This document shows, in pieces, positions 1-5,566 of a stretch of DNA of 5,566 bases; the first letter of the stretch is position 1; the number at the start of each line of letters is the position of its first letter. Under the pieces are notes generated by a model. It saw only the letters and a program-made list of their open reading frames with translations, searched no databases and was not told the origin of the DNA. Made by a program: the position numbers and the translations under genes. The DNA comes from an uncultured Clostridia bacterium (lineage in GTDB: Bacteria > Bacillota > Clostridia > TANB77 > CAG-508). The stretch lies in the NCBI GenBank assembly GCA_944393305.1, contig CALXZS010000092.1:1-5566 (forward strand), written 5' to 3'.

Positions 1-627
1 TTGTTGAACACCTTCTCCACTTACATCTCTTGTTATTGATGGATTTTCAGATTTTCTTGATATTTTATCTATTTCATCTATATATACTATTCCTTTTTCT
101 GCTTTTGCTATATCATAATCTGCTGCTTGAATAAGTTTTAATAGTATATTTTCCACATCTTCCCCAACATATCCCGCTTCTGTAAGTGTTGTCGCATCTG
201 CTATTGCAAATGGAACTTTTAATATTTTTGCAAGTGTTTGGGCTAAAAATGTTTTTCCACAACCAGTAGGTCCTAATAGCAAAACATTACTTTTTTGTAT
301 TTCGACATCATCTGTTTGCTCTTCTTCATTATTTATTCTTTTATAATGATTATATACTGCAACAGATAAAGTTTTTTTAGCTTCTTCCTGTCCTATTACA
401 TATTCATCTAAAATACTTCGTATTTCTTCTGGTGTAGGTAATTTTTCTTCTTCATTAAGAGTATATGTTTCTTCATCATCTTCATATTCATCAGTTTCTA
501 AAATATTGTTACATACTTTTATACATTCATCGCAAATATATACACCTGGTCCTGCAACAATTCTGTGAACACTTTCTTGTGGTTTGCCACAAAATGAACA
601 CCTTATACTTTGATTTCTTTTTGCCAT
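1..627 (-). CDS. clpX: ATP-dependent Clp protease ATP-binding subunit ClpX, N-terminal 209 residues (3' end cut by window)
   Basis: AAA+ unfoldase that recognises, unfolds and threads substrate proteins into the ClpP chamber in the cytoplasm. I translated this from the sequence. It opens [15 protein letters not shown], with a zinc-binding domain carrying four cysteines (C10, C13, C32, C35) in the usual CxxC-CxxC spacing. An acidic linker (about 44-62) follows. The AAA+ module then shows DEYVIGQ (74-80), Walker A GPTGCGKT (119-126), the GYVG pore loop (152-155) and Walker [10 protein letters not shown] (180-188), and the translation ends at GEGVQQ on the window edge. The sensor regions, arginine finger and the ClpP-docking IGF loop lie beyond the window. 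The Walker A residue C123 replaces the more usual serine. The start is fixed by an AAGGAGA site 8 bases upstream. The gene sits 14 bases after clpP, so the two are probably cotranscribed. Identity is near certain; the fragment has no internal stop. Confidence 0.97.
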   Translation of the reverse strand, partial: MAKRNQSIRCSFCGKPQESVHRIVAGPGVYICDECIKVCNNILETDEYEDDEETYTLNEEEKLPTPEEIRSILDEYVIGQEEAKKTLSVAVYNHYKRINNEEEQTDDVEIQKSNVLLLGPTGCGKTFLAQTLAKILKVPFAIADATTLTEAGYVGEDVENILLKLIQAADYDIAKAEKGIVYIDEIDKISRKSENPSITRDVSGEGVQQ

Positions 628-635
628 AACCTTAA

Positions 636-642
636 TCTCCTT
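636..642 (-). promoter_or_regulatory. Ribosome binding site of clpX overlapping the clpP stop codon
   Basis: On the minus strand AAGGAGA lies 8 bases before the clpX ATG (627) and its first base is the last base of the clpP TAA. This arrangement favours translation of clpX by ribosomes finishing clpP, and no promoter is visible in the 14-base gap. Confidence 0.8.
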
Positions 643-1256
643 TATTTTCTTTTGTCCATAATTCCATCTATTAAGCCATATTTTAATGCTTCATCAGCTG
701 TCATATAGTGGTCTCTTTCTGTATCTCTTTCGATAACTTCTAAAGGTTGACCTGTTCTTTCACTTAATATTTTGTTTAACTTTTCTCTTGTTTTTATCAT
801 TTGGTCTGCATGGATTTTTATTTCTGTTGCTTGACCAGATAATCCTCCACCTTGACCACCAATTAATGGTTGATGTATTAATATTTCTGCGTTTGGAGTT
901 GCAAATCTTTTTCCTTTTTCACCTGCTGCTAATAATACAGCTCCCATACTTGCAGCCATTCCTATACATATTGTTGTTACTGGACATTTTATATAATTCA
1001 TTGTATCAACAATTCCTAATCCGTCTGTAACAGAACCTCCTGGTGAATTTATATACAATGAAATTTCTTTATCTGGGTCTTCTGACTCTAAAAATAGCAT
1101 TTGTGCTATTACTAAACTTGCTGATGTTTGATTAACATCTTCACTTAAAAATATTATTCTATCCTTTAGTAATCTTGAGAAAATATCATATGATCTTTCT
1201 CCTCTTGCTGATTGTTCAATTACATAAGGTACTAAACTATCATTAAATTCTTTCAT
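642..1256 (-). CDS. clpP: ATP-dependent Clp protease proteolytic subunit ClpP
   Basis: Self-compartmentalised serine peptidase forming the barrel that degrades proteins delivered by Clp ATPases such as ClpX, encoded just downstream. The 204-residue length is close to the usual 195-205. The N-terminal block is [29 protein letters not shown] (10-34). The oxyanion region INSPGGSV is at 69-76. The nucleophile S103 lies in GMAASMG (99-105), H128 is in IHQPL, and the acid is most likely D182 in RDTERD (177-182). The S103-H128 distance of 25 matches the family. The H128-D182 distance is 54, about five more than in the Bacillus subtilis enzyme as I recall it. The extra residues fall in a Gly-rich segment at 132-141. 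There is almost no propeptide: about five residues more than the B. subtilis start. AAAGGA 8 bases upstream supports this ATG. The gene has its own sigma-A-like promoter. It is complete and the triad is intact. Confidence 0.98.
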   Translation of the reverse strand: MKEFNDSLVPYVIEQSARGERSYDIFSRLLKDRIIFLSEDVNQTSASLVIAQMLFLESEDPDKEISLYINSPGGSVTDGLGIVDTMNYIKCPVTTICIGMAASMGAVLLAAGEKGKRFATPNAEILIHQPLIGGQGGGLSGQATEIKIHADQMIKTREKLNKILSERTGQPLEVIERDTERDHYMTADEALKYGLIDGIMDKRK

Positions 1257-1286
1257 AATATCAATCCTTTCTTATTGTACTTAGAT

Positions 1287-1315
1287 ATTATATATATTTT
1301 TTTCATATATATCAA
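1287..1315 (-). promoter_or_regulatory. Sigma-A-type promoter of clpP-clpX
   Basis: Minus strand: -35 TTGATA (1315-1310), a 17-base spacer, and -10 TATAAT (1292-1287). This is a near-consensus vegetative promoter placed after the tig terminator. The predicted start of transcription is near 1280, giving a leader of about 24 bases that contains the AAAGGA ribosome binding site (1270-1265). I see no CIRCE inverted repeat and no pair of CtsR heptads over or beside it. Confidence 0.85.
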
Positions 1316-1340
1316 CCTTTTTTATAAAATTTTTATAGGC

Positions 1341-1376
1341 AAAAAAGTCAGAGATACTCAAATTATCTCCAACTTT
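1341..1376 (-). terminator. Intrinsic terminator after tig
   Basis: Read on the minus strand, the arm AAAGTTGGAGATA (1376-1364) pairs over 13 positions with TATCTCTGACTTT (1356-1344). Two of the pairs are G-U, and the loop has 7 bases. The 3' arm runs into six consecutive T (1346-1341). The hairpin starts 22 bases after the tig stop and ends before the clpP promoter, so it should separate the two genes. The arms also carry A-runs, so it could work weakly in the other direction, but no gene points at it from there. Confidence 0.88.
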
Positions 1377-1398
1377 TCTTTATTTTAAACATATACTG

Positions 1399-2688
1399 TT
1401 ATTTTTTTGCTATTTTTGCATTATCTACAATTAATTTTATTGCTTTTTCTGTTTTTGATGACTCTTCTAAATATGATTTTAATTCTTCATTTTTTTCAAG
1501 TTCTTCTACTTTTTTGTTGTATTGTTTAGCCATCTCTTCTAATTTTTCTTTTATATATTTTTCGTCAGCTTCTATTTTTTCATCTTTGATAATTTGTTCA
1601 AGCACTAATCTTGATTTAACATTTTTTTCAGCTTGTTCTTTATATTCATTTCTTAAATCTTGTTCAGATTTTCCCATCATTTTTAAATATTGGTCTAAAT
1701 TTAAACCTTGATATTGTAATCTTTGATCAATATTTTGTTCCATATTGTCTATTTCTAATTCTATCATTCCTTCTGGAATATCTATTTTTGTATTTTCGCA
1801 TACTGCTTCTATTGCTGCATCTTCAGTTTCGTGTTTTGCTCTTTCTTTATTTTCTTTTTCTTTCTTTTCTTTTATGCTTTTCTTTAATTCTTCAAGAGTA
1901 TCGAATTCGCTAACATCTTTTGCAAATTCATCATCTATTTTTGGTAATTGTTTTTCTTTTATTGTATGTAATTTAATATGGAACACTGCATCTTTTCCAG
2001 CTAAATCTTTTGAGAAATAGTCTTCTGGGAATTTTACATTTATGTCTTTTTCTTCATCTATTTTCATTCCAACTAATTGTTCTTCAAATCCTGGAATAAA
2101 TGTTTTGCTTCCTACTGTTAGTTCATGATTTTCTGCTTTTCCACCTTCGAAAGCTTTTCCATCAACAAATCCTTCAAAGTCAATAGTTACAATGTCTCCA
2201 TCTTTTACTGCTTTATCATCTACTGTAACAATTCTTGAATTATGTTCTGCCATGTGGTTTATTTCATGGTTTACATCTTCATCAGTTACTTTATATTCTA
2301 TTTTCTTTAATGATATTTCTTTATATTTTCCTAATTTTACTTCTGGTTTTGTTGCAACTGTTGCTGTAAATATTAATTCTTTTCCTTTTTCCATTTGAAC
2401 AATGTCTATTTGTGGTCTGCTTGCAACTTCTATTTTATTTTTCTTTACTTCTTCATCATAAATGGCAGGTGCTAATTCATTGAAAGCATCTTCATAAAAG
2501 ATACTATCTCCATAATATCTTTCTACTATTTTAAAAGGTGCTTTTCCTTTTCTAAATCCTGGTATGTTAAAGTATTTTGCACTTTTTTTAAATACGTTCA
2601 TTATGGCTTCTTCAAATTTTTCAGCCTCTACTGTAAATGTTAGTTTTAATTCATTTTTATTTTCTGTTTTTTCTTGTTTTAAGCTCAT
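1399..2688 (-). CDS. tig: Trigger factor, ribosome-associated chaperone and peptidyl-prolyl isomerase
   Basis: Binds near the ribosomal exit tunnel and shields nascent chains; its FKBP-like domain catalyses prolyl isomerisation. The 429-residue length is typical. The N-terminal ribosome-binding domain (about 1-115) carries the signature loop GFRKGKAP at 44-51. The FKBP-type domain (about 155-240) includes GDIVTIDFEGFVDGKAFEGG and FIPGFEEQL (197-205). The alpha-helical C-terminal chaperone region (about 241-429) is rich in Lys and Glu and ends in the usual KAIKLIVDNAKI-type tail. The start is supported by AAGGAAGGA 6 bases upstream and by agreement with the family N-terminus. An extended -10 promoter lies in the 85-base gap before it, and a hairpin with a T-run follows. 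The tig-clpP-clpX order is common in Firmicutes and other bacteria. Nothing is broken or missing. Confidence 0.98.
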   Translation of the reverse strand: MSLKQEKTENKNELKLTFTVEAEKFEEAIMNVFKKSAKYFNIPGFRKGKAPFKIVERYYGDSIFYEDAFNELAPAIYDEEVKKNKIEVASRPQIDIVQMEKGKELIFTATVATKPEVKLGKYKEISLKKIEYKVTDEDVNHEINHMAEHNSRIVTVDDKAVKDGDIVTIDFEGFVDGKAFEGGKAENHELTVGSKTFIPGFEEQLVGMKIDEEKDINVKFPEDYFSKDLAGKDAVFHIKLHTIKEKQLPKIDDEFAKDVSEFDTLEELKKSIKEKKEKENKERAKHETEDAAIEAVCENTKIDIPEGMIELEIDNMEQNIDQRLQYQGLNLDQYLKMMGKSEQDLRNEYKEQAEKNVKSRLVLEQIIKDEKIEADEKYIKEKLEEMAKQYNKKVEELEKNEELKSYLEESSKTEKAIKLIVDNAKIAKK

Positions 2689-2723
2689 TATATATCCTTC
2701 CTTTTCTCATAAAATGCTATATT

Positions 2724-2751
2724 ATTATATCACAAATTTTACATAAATCAA
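2724..2751 (-). promoter_or_regulatory. Extended -10 promoter of tig
   Basis: Minus strand: -35 TTGATT (2751-2746), 16-base spacer, -10 TATAAT (2729-2724) preceded by TGA, which gives the TGnTATAAT extended -10. The predicted transcription start is near 2717, giving a leader of roughly 29 bases. No hairpin terminator is visible between the phosphoesterase stop (2774) and this promoter, so tig may also receive read-through from the genes before it. Confidence 0.75.
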
Positions 2752-2773
2752 GGGGTTAAGGCAATTTTTCTCT

Positions 2774-3469
2774 TTAAACTTTATATAATTTAAATCCTAA
2801 ATAATCTGCACTTACTAATTTAAAGTTTATTCCTTCATAAATTCCCTCAAAAGCTTCTTCATGTGACTTTCCATGTAAGTGACCATAAATACATGTTTTT
2901 ACATTATACATTTTCATAATTTCTATGTATTCTGAAGATATTAGTGTTTCTGCTTTTTTTATTGGCGGATAATGCATCATACATATTATTTCTTTAGAGT
3001 CGCCATATTTTAGCCCATCTTGAATAGATAATTTTAACCTTTCTTCTTCTCTATGATTCATTTTTTCACTATTCTCTGTATCATTCAAAGCCCATCCTCT
3101 AGTTCCTACTATTATCTTATCTTCATATTCATAACTATTGTTATATACAAAATCTATATTTTTAAAATTGTTATCATTTATAAACTTTCTCATTTTAGCA
3201 AGTGTTTCCCACCAATAGTCATGATTGCCTTTTAATAATAACTTTTTGCCTGGCATTGAATTTAAATAATTAAAATCCTCATACATATCTTTCAAATGCA
3301 TTTTCCATGAAAAATCTCCTGGAATAAGAACTAAATCTTCATCATTTACTGTTTCAAGCCAACTTTCCCTTATTTTTTCTTCATGTTTTTTCCAATTCTC
3401 ACCAAATATGTTCATTGGCTTTTCATTATTTAAAGATAAATGTAAGTCTCCTATTGCATAAATTGCCAT
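2774..3469 (-). CDS. Calcineurin-like metallophosphoesterase (predicted phosphohydrolase, COG1768-type)
   Basis: A 231-residue soluble protein with the full set of two-metal phosphoesterase motifs in order: GDLH (D8, H10), PGD (D52), KGNHDYWW (N82, H83, D84), MHYPP (H166) and GHLH (H197, H199). No signal peptide or membrane segment is visible, so it is probably cytoplasmic. The short single-domain layout, the GDFSWKM segment after the second motif and the RGWALND-like segment (124-130) recall the bacterial family annotated as predicted phosphohydrolase (COG1768); this match is from memory. The substrate is unknown to me and cannot be read from the motifs. The start has a perfect AGGAGG site 5 bases upstream, lying across the tsaD stop, so it is very likely translated from the tsaD message. 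Class assignment is secure; the specific role is open. Confidence 0.93.
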   Translation of the reverse strand: MAIYAIGDLHLSLNNEKPMNIFGENWKKHEEKIRESWLETVNDEDLVLIPGDFSWKMHLKDMYEDFNYLNSMPGKKLLLKGNHDYWWETLAKMRKFINDNNFKNIDFVYNNSYEYEDKIIVGTRGWALNDTENSEKMNHREEERLKLSIQDGLKYGDSKEIICMMHYPPIKKAETLISSEYIEIMKMYNVKTCIYGHLHGKSHEEAFEGIYEGINFKLVSADYLGFKLYKV

Positions 3470-3474
3470 TTTTT

Positions 3475-3480
3475 CCTCCT
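3475..3480 (-). promoter_or_regulatory. Ribosome binding site of the phosphoesterase inside the tsaD stop
   Basis: AGGAGG on the minus strand lies 5 bases before the ATG at 3469. Its AG is shared with the last two bases of the tsaD TAG (3481-3479). The overlap points to translational coupling of the two genes. Confidence 0.85.
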
Positions 3481-4468
3481 AATCTAATTTTAAATTTGGC
3501 ACGGCATTTAATGTTAGGTCATTTATTTTTCCTGCCAGATAATCATAATATCCAGCTGAAGCAATCATTGCAGCATTATCTGTGCATAATTTTAAATCTG
3601 GCATATATATTTCTATTCCTTGTTTTTGTAATTTTTCAAACTCTTTTCTAATATAACTATTAGCAGATACTCCACCTGCCAATACTATTTTTTTCATATT
3701 TGTTTTATCTACTGCTATTTTAACTTTTTCCATAAGCATTTCAGTAATATATCTTTCAAAACTTGCACATAAATTTTCTTTGTTTATATCTGGATTTTTG
3801 TGATGTAAATTTATTACTGCTGTTTTTATACCACTAAAACTAAAATCTAAGCCATCAACATGCGTTTTTGGTAATTCTATATTATCTACACCACTTTGTG
3901 CTAATTTGTCTATTTTTGGACCTCCTGGGTACCCTAAGCCAATAACTCTTGCAACTTTGTCAAATGCTTCTCCTATTGCGTCATCTTTTGTTCTTCCTAA
4001 CACTTCAAATTCTGTATATGTTTTAACATATACTATTTGAGTATTTCCACCAGACATCATTATACATAAAAATGGTGGTTTTAAATCTGGATATGTAATA
4101 TAATTAGCTGCAATATGTCCTTCAATATGGTTTACACCGACAAGTGGTTTATTTAATGCAAAGCTTAATGCTTTTCCATAAGAAAGTCCCACAAGCAAGG
4201 CTCCTACTAAACCTGGTCCATAAGTACAGGCTATTACATCAATATCTTTAAAATTTATTCCTGCATTTTGCACTGCCATTTTAGTTACAACAGAAATATT
4301 ATTTATATGATTTCTAGATGCTATTTCTGGTACTACTCCACCATATATAGTATGAATTGGTATTTGTGTATTTATTACATTTGATAATACTTTTCTACCA
4401 TTTTTTACTACTGAAACCGCAGTTTCATCACAACTTGATTCAATTCCTAGTGTATATATATCATTCAT
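3479..4468 (-). CDS. tsaD: tRNA N6-adenosine threonylcarbamoyltransferase TsaD
   Basis: Transfers the threonylcarbamoyl group from threonylcarbamoyl-AMP to A37 of tRNAs reading ANN codons (t6A). It works in the cytoplasm with TsaB and TsaE, using the product of TsaC. The 329-residue ASKHA-fold protein is close to the usual 330-345. Visible motifs are GIESSCDET (8-16), the family signature PEIASRNH (47-54), the metal-binding pair NHIEGH (H114, H118), SGGNTQ (139-144), GRTKDDAIGEAFDKVAR (158-174), GYPGGP (179-184), FSFSGIKTA (209-217), LAGGVSAN (263-270) and the metal aspartate D297 in CTDNAAM. All key residues are present. GAGGG 7 bases upstream supports the ATG; a second ATG at 4464 is out of frame. 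The partners tsaB, tsaE and rimI are not beside it in this window; instead a phosphoesterase follows with 9 bases between them. Confidence 0.98.
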   Translation of the reverse strand: MNDIYTLGIESSCDETAVSVVKNGRKVLSNVINTQIPIHTIYGGVVPEIASRNHINNISVVTKMAVQNAGINFKDIDVIACTYGPGLVGALLVGLSYGKALSFALNKPLVGVNHIEGHIAANYITYPDLKPPFLCIMMSGGNTQIVYVKTYTEFEVLGRTKDDAIGEAFDKVARVIGLGYPGGPKIDKLAQSGVDNIELPKTHVDGLDFSFSGIKTAVINLHHKNPDINKENLCASFERYITEMLMEKVKIAVDKTNMKKIVLAGGVSANSYIRKEFEKLQKQGIEIYMPDLKLCTDNAAMIASAGYYDYLAGKINDLTLNAVPNLKLD

Positions 4469-4506
4469 CTTTTATCCCTCTTTTAATTTTAAAAAAATAC
4501 TTTTTT

Positions 4507-4512
4507 ATTATA
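4507..4512 (-). promoter_or_regulatory. Possible -10 element of a tsaD promoter
   Basis: A perfect TATAAT (minus strand 4512-4507) lies 38 bases before the tsaD ATG, after the hairpin that follows the protease gene. The -35 position at 17-base spacing reads ATAAAT, which is poor, and there is no TGn extension. In DNA this AT-rich a lone -10 can arise by chance, so this rests mainly on its position between a hairpin and a gene. Confidence 0.45.
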
Positions 4513-4545
4513 TGCTTAAATTTTTTGGTATTTATCTTTTACTTC

Positions 4546-4573
4546 AAAAGAGATGAAATTTCTTTCATCCCTT
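4546..4573 (-). terminator. Likely intrinsic terminator of the M50 protease gene
   Basis: On the minus strand AAGGGATGAAA (4573-4563) pairs with TTTCATCTCTT (4558-4548) over 11 positions with one G-U, closed by a GAAA tetraloop (4562-4559). The 5' arm begins with the last two bases of the protease TAA stop. Only four T follow in a row (4549-4546, overlapping the base of the stem), so termination may be incomplete and some transcripts could reach tsaD. Confidence 0.6.
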
Positions 4574-5318
4574 AAATTATCAAACTTACAATCCATGTAA
4601 TTAGATTTATTAGTCCAGTATTTATTAAATTCATTATTGGACTTATTATCCAGCTTGCAAGTGGTGTTATCCATATAATAATAAATATGAAATATAAAAT
4701 TCTTTCATGAGATTCTACCCAATTTCTTGCATTTGTTGGCAAAAATGCTGTTAATATTTTTGATCCATCTAGTGGTGGAAGTGGTATCAAATTAAATACA
4801 CCAAGTCCTACATTCATGGATATAATAAACGCTATGATTGTTTTTATTGTATCTCCAACAACTGTAAATTGGAACATTCCTGATAATGCTATGTATAGTC
4901 CATAAATAATGCTAAATACTATTGCTAGTATAAAGTTCATTGCTGGACCTGCAAAAGACACTAAAGCATTTCCTTTTCTGATTGAAATTGTTCTATTAAA
5001 ATTATTTGGATTTACTTCAACTGGTCTACCCCAACCAAATCCTGCAAAAAGTAACATTGCTATTCCTACTGGATCCATATGCTTTAAAGGATTTAAAGAA
5101 AGTCTACCTTGTCTTCTTGCTGTATCATCACCAATTTTATCTGCCATCCACGCATGTGCATATTCATGAAATGTTATTGCTATTAATACTCCAGGAATTG
5201 ACAGAACTAAATTAAGCAATGCTCCTGGTACCATAAAATAATATCTTAAATTTTCTAATACTAGGATAATAACTAATATTATCATCCATGAACTCGTTCC
5301 TAAACTTCCAAAAAACAT
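4572..5318 (-). CDS. Site-2 protease family (M50) intramembrane zinc metalloprotease
   Basis: A 248-residue membrane protein. The zinc site is HEYAH (H51, E52, H55) at the end of a hydrophobic helix, with the third ligand D184 in NLIPLPPLDGSK (176-187). Family landmarks between them are GDDTARRQGRLSLNP (63-77), HMDPVG (80-85) and a GPAMNF segment (124-129). Hydrophobic stretches at about 10-28, 33-50, 118-146, 158-180, 205-225 and 228-247 suggest about six membrane segments. There is no PDZ domain, unlike RseP/RasP, so it belongs to the short M50 group near B. subtilis YwhC; its substrates are unknown. The ATG at 5318 is chosen because AAGGAG lies 7 bases upstream. An internal Met29 (5234) would give a core-only protein but has no ribosome binding site. 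The gene has a plausible promoter of its own and a hairpin at its end. Confidence 0.93.
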   Translation of the reverse strand: MFFGSLGTSSWMIILVIILVLENLRYYFMVPGALLNLVLSIPGVLIAITFHEYAHAWMADKIGDDTARRQGRLSLNPLKHMDPVGIAMLLFAGFGWGRPVEVNPNNFNRTISIRKGNALVSFAGPAMNFILAIVFSIIYGLYIALSGMFQFTVVGDTIKTIIAFIISMNVGLGVFNLIPLPPLDGSKILTAFLPTNARNWVESHERILYFIFIIIWITPLASWIISPIMNLINTGLINLITWIVSLII

Positions 5319-5325
5319 TTAATCT

Positions 5326-5331
5326 CTCCTT
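5326..5331 (-). promoter_or_regulatory. Ribosome binding site fixing the M50 protease start
   Basis: AAGGAG on the minus strand, 7 bases before the ATG at 5318. It favours this start over Met29 (5234), which has only AT-rich coding sequence before it. The choice adds an extra N-terminal hydrophobic segment to the protein. Confidence 0.8.
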
Positions 5332-5349
5332 ATTTTTTAACTATATTAT

Positions 5350-5378
5350 ATAATAGCATAAATACTTAAATTATACAA
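5350..5378 (-). promoter_or_regulatory. Possible extended -10 promoter of the M50 protease gene
   Basis: Minus strand: TTGTAT (5378-5373), 17-base spacer, TATTAT (5355-5350) preceded by TGC, giving TGnTATTAT. The -35 is only half consensus and lies over the last codons of the gene before it. An overlapping TATAAT at 5350-5345 offers a second -10 but has no good -35. No terminator hairpin separates the two genes, so read-through is also possible. Confidence 0.5.
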
Positions 5379-5566
5379 TATCTATGTCATCTTTATTTTT
5401 TACTTTTCCTCTAGAAATACCTTCTATTATTTCTTGTCCTTCGATAGTTTCAGATGTAGTTAGCTTAGTTTCTTTTTCTAATTCCGCAATTTCTCTGACA
5501 CCTATTTTTCTTTTATTTTTATTTATAATATCATTTATTCTTTTTCTATCTGCTTCCTCTTCTAAT
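5371..5566 (-). CDS. C-terminal 64 codons of an unrecognised, highly charged protein (5' end outside window)
   Basis: I do not recognise this gene. One minus-strand frame stays open from the window edge (first full codon at 5565) for 64 codons to a TAA at 5373-5371, while the other two minus-strand frames hit stops at once or within seven codons. The translation begins LEEEADRKRINDII, continues through KIGVREIAELEKET and EIIEGISRGK, and ends KDDIDIV. It is dominated by Glu, Lys, Asp and Ile, has no Cys, Trp or hydrophobic stretch long enough for a membrane segment, and its first half could form a charged helix or coiled coil. It ends 52 bases before the M50 protease gene on the same strand, with no terminator visible between them. 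Coding is likely from frame openness and composition; no function can be given. Confidence 0.7.
   Translation of the reverse strand, partial: LEEEADRKRINDIINKNKRKIGVREIAELEKETKLTTSETIEGQEIIEGISRGKVKNKDDIDIV

Noticed and set aside
1310..1320. Single GGTTGAT as a CtsR heptad
   Set aside because: It differs from GGTCAAA at several positions, has no tandem partner, and is explained by the -35 box.
1401..1408. A7 run at the end of tig, and similar A7 runs inside clpX, the phosphoesterase and near the tig start, as possible slippage or frameshift sites
   Set aside because: Such runs are expected in DNA this AT-rich with many Lys codons. No downstream structure or useful alternative frame is seen, and each gene reads through intact in frame 0.
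2657..2710. A possible 17-residue leader peptide starting at the ATG at 2710 and overlapping the start of tig in another frame
   Set aside because: It has no ribosome binding site of its own and shares the A/G-rich sequence that serves as the tig ribosome binding site; it looks like chance.
4464..4468. Second ATG four bases inside tsaD as an alternative start
   Set aside because: It is out of frame with the TsaD motifs, while the ATG at 4468 has a GAGGG site at good spacing.
788..5215. Several open frames of 60 to 91 codons on the plus strand
   Set aside because: All lie opposite the long minus-strand genes, translate to runs of Phe, Leu, Ile and Ser expected from the complement of Lys/Glu-rich AT-rich coding DNA, and match no family I know. 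They are shadows.
1..5566. CRISPR array, insertion sequence, tRNA/rRNA gene, riboswitch or new multi-gene system
   Set aside because: No spaced direct repeats, transposase motifs, terminal inverted repeats, cloverleaf or rRNA-like blocks, or long structured leaders were seen. The gaps are short (9 to 142 bases) and are explained by promoters, ribosome binding sites and terminators.

Overview
The window is a compact, very AT-rich stretch in which every supported gene lies on the minus strand. It suggests a low-GC Firmicute, most likely of the Clostridia. The reasons are the order tig-clpP-clpX, strong AGGAGG-type ribosome binding sites, sigma-A promoters of the TTGATA/TATAAT kind, heavy use of ATA, AAA and GAA codons, and TGG for tryptophan with no internal TGA (standard bacterial code). 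Species cannot be given from the sequence alone.

Reading in the direction of transcription, from high to low coordinates: (1) the C-terminal 64 codons of an unrecognised, highly charged protein; (2) a site-2-type M50 membrane metalloprotease with its own likely promoter and a hairpin that starts inside its stop codon; (3) tsaD, the tRNA t6A37 threonylcarbamoyltransferase; (4) a calcineurin-like metallophosphoesterase whose ribosome binding site overlaps the tsaD stop; (5) tig, trigger factor, with an extended -10 promoter, closed by a good intrinsic terminator; (6) clpP, with its own near-consensus promoter; (7) the first 209 codons of clpX, cut by the left edge, whose ribosome binding site overlaps the clpP stop.

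The right half holds an intramembrane protease and the tsaD-phosphoesterase pair. The left half is a protein quality-control block. Trigger factor handles nascent chains at the ribosome exit. ClpX unfolds substrates and feeds them to the ClpP barrel. Although tig and clpP are neighbours, a terminator followed by a promoter divides them, so they look like separate transcription units, with clpP-clpX as one operon.

I see no mobile element, CRISPR array, RNA gene, riboswitch or new defence-like system. No gene-free stretch exceeds 300 bases; the longest gap is 142 bases between tig and clpP. The points worth a second look are modest: a glycine-rich insertion beside the ClpP catalytic histidine, a cysteine in the ClpX Walker A loop, the absence of recognisable CtsR or CIRCE operators before clpP, the tsaD-phosphoesterase coupling, and the unidentified charged C-terminus at the right edge.
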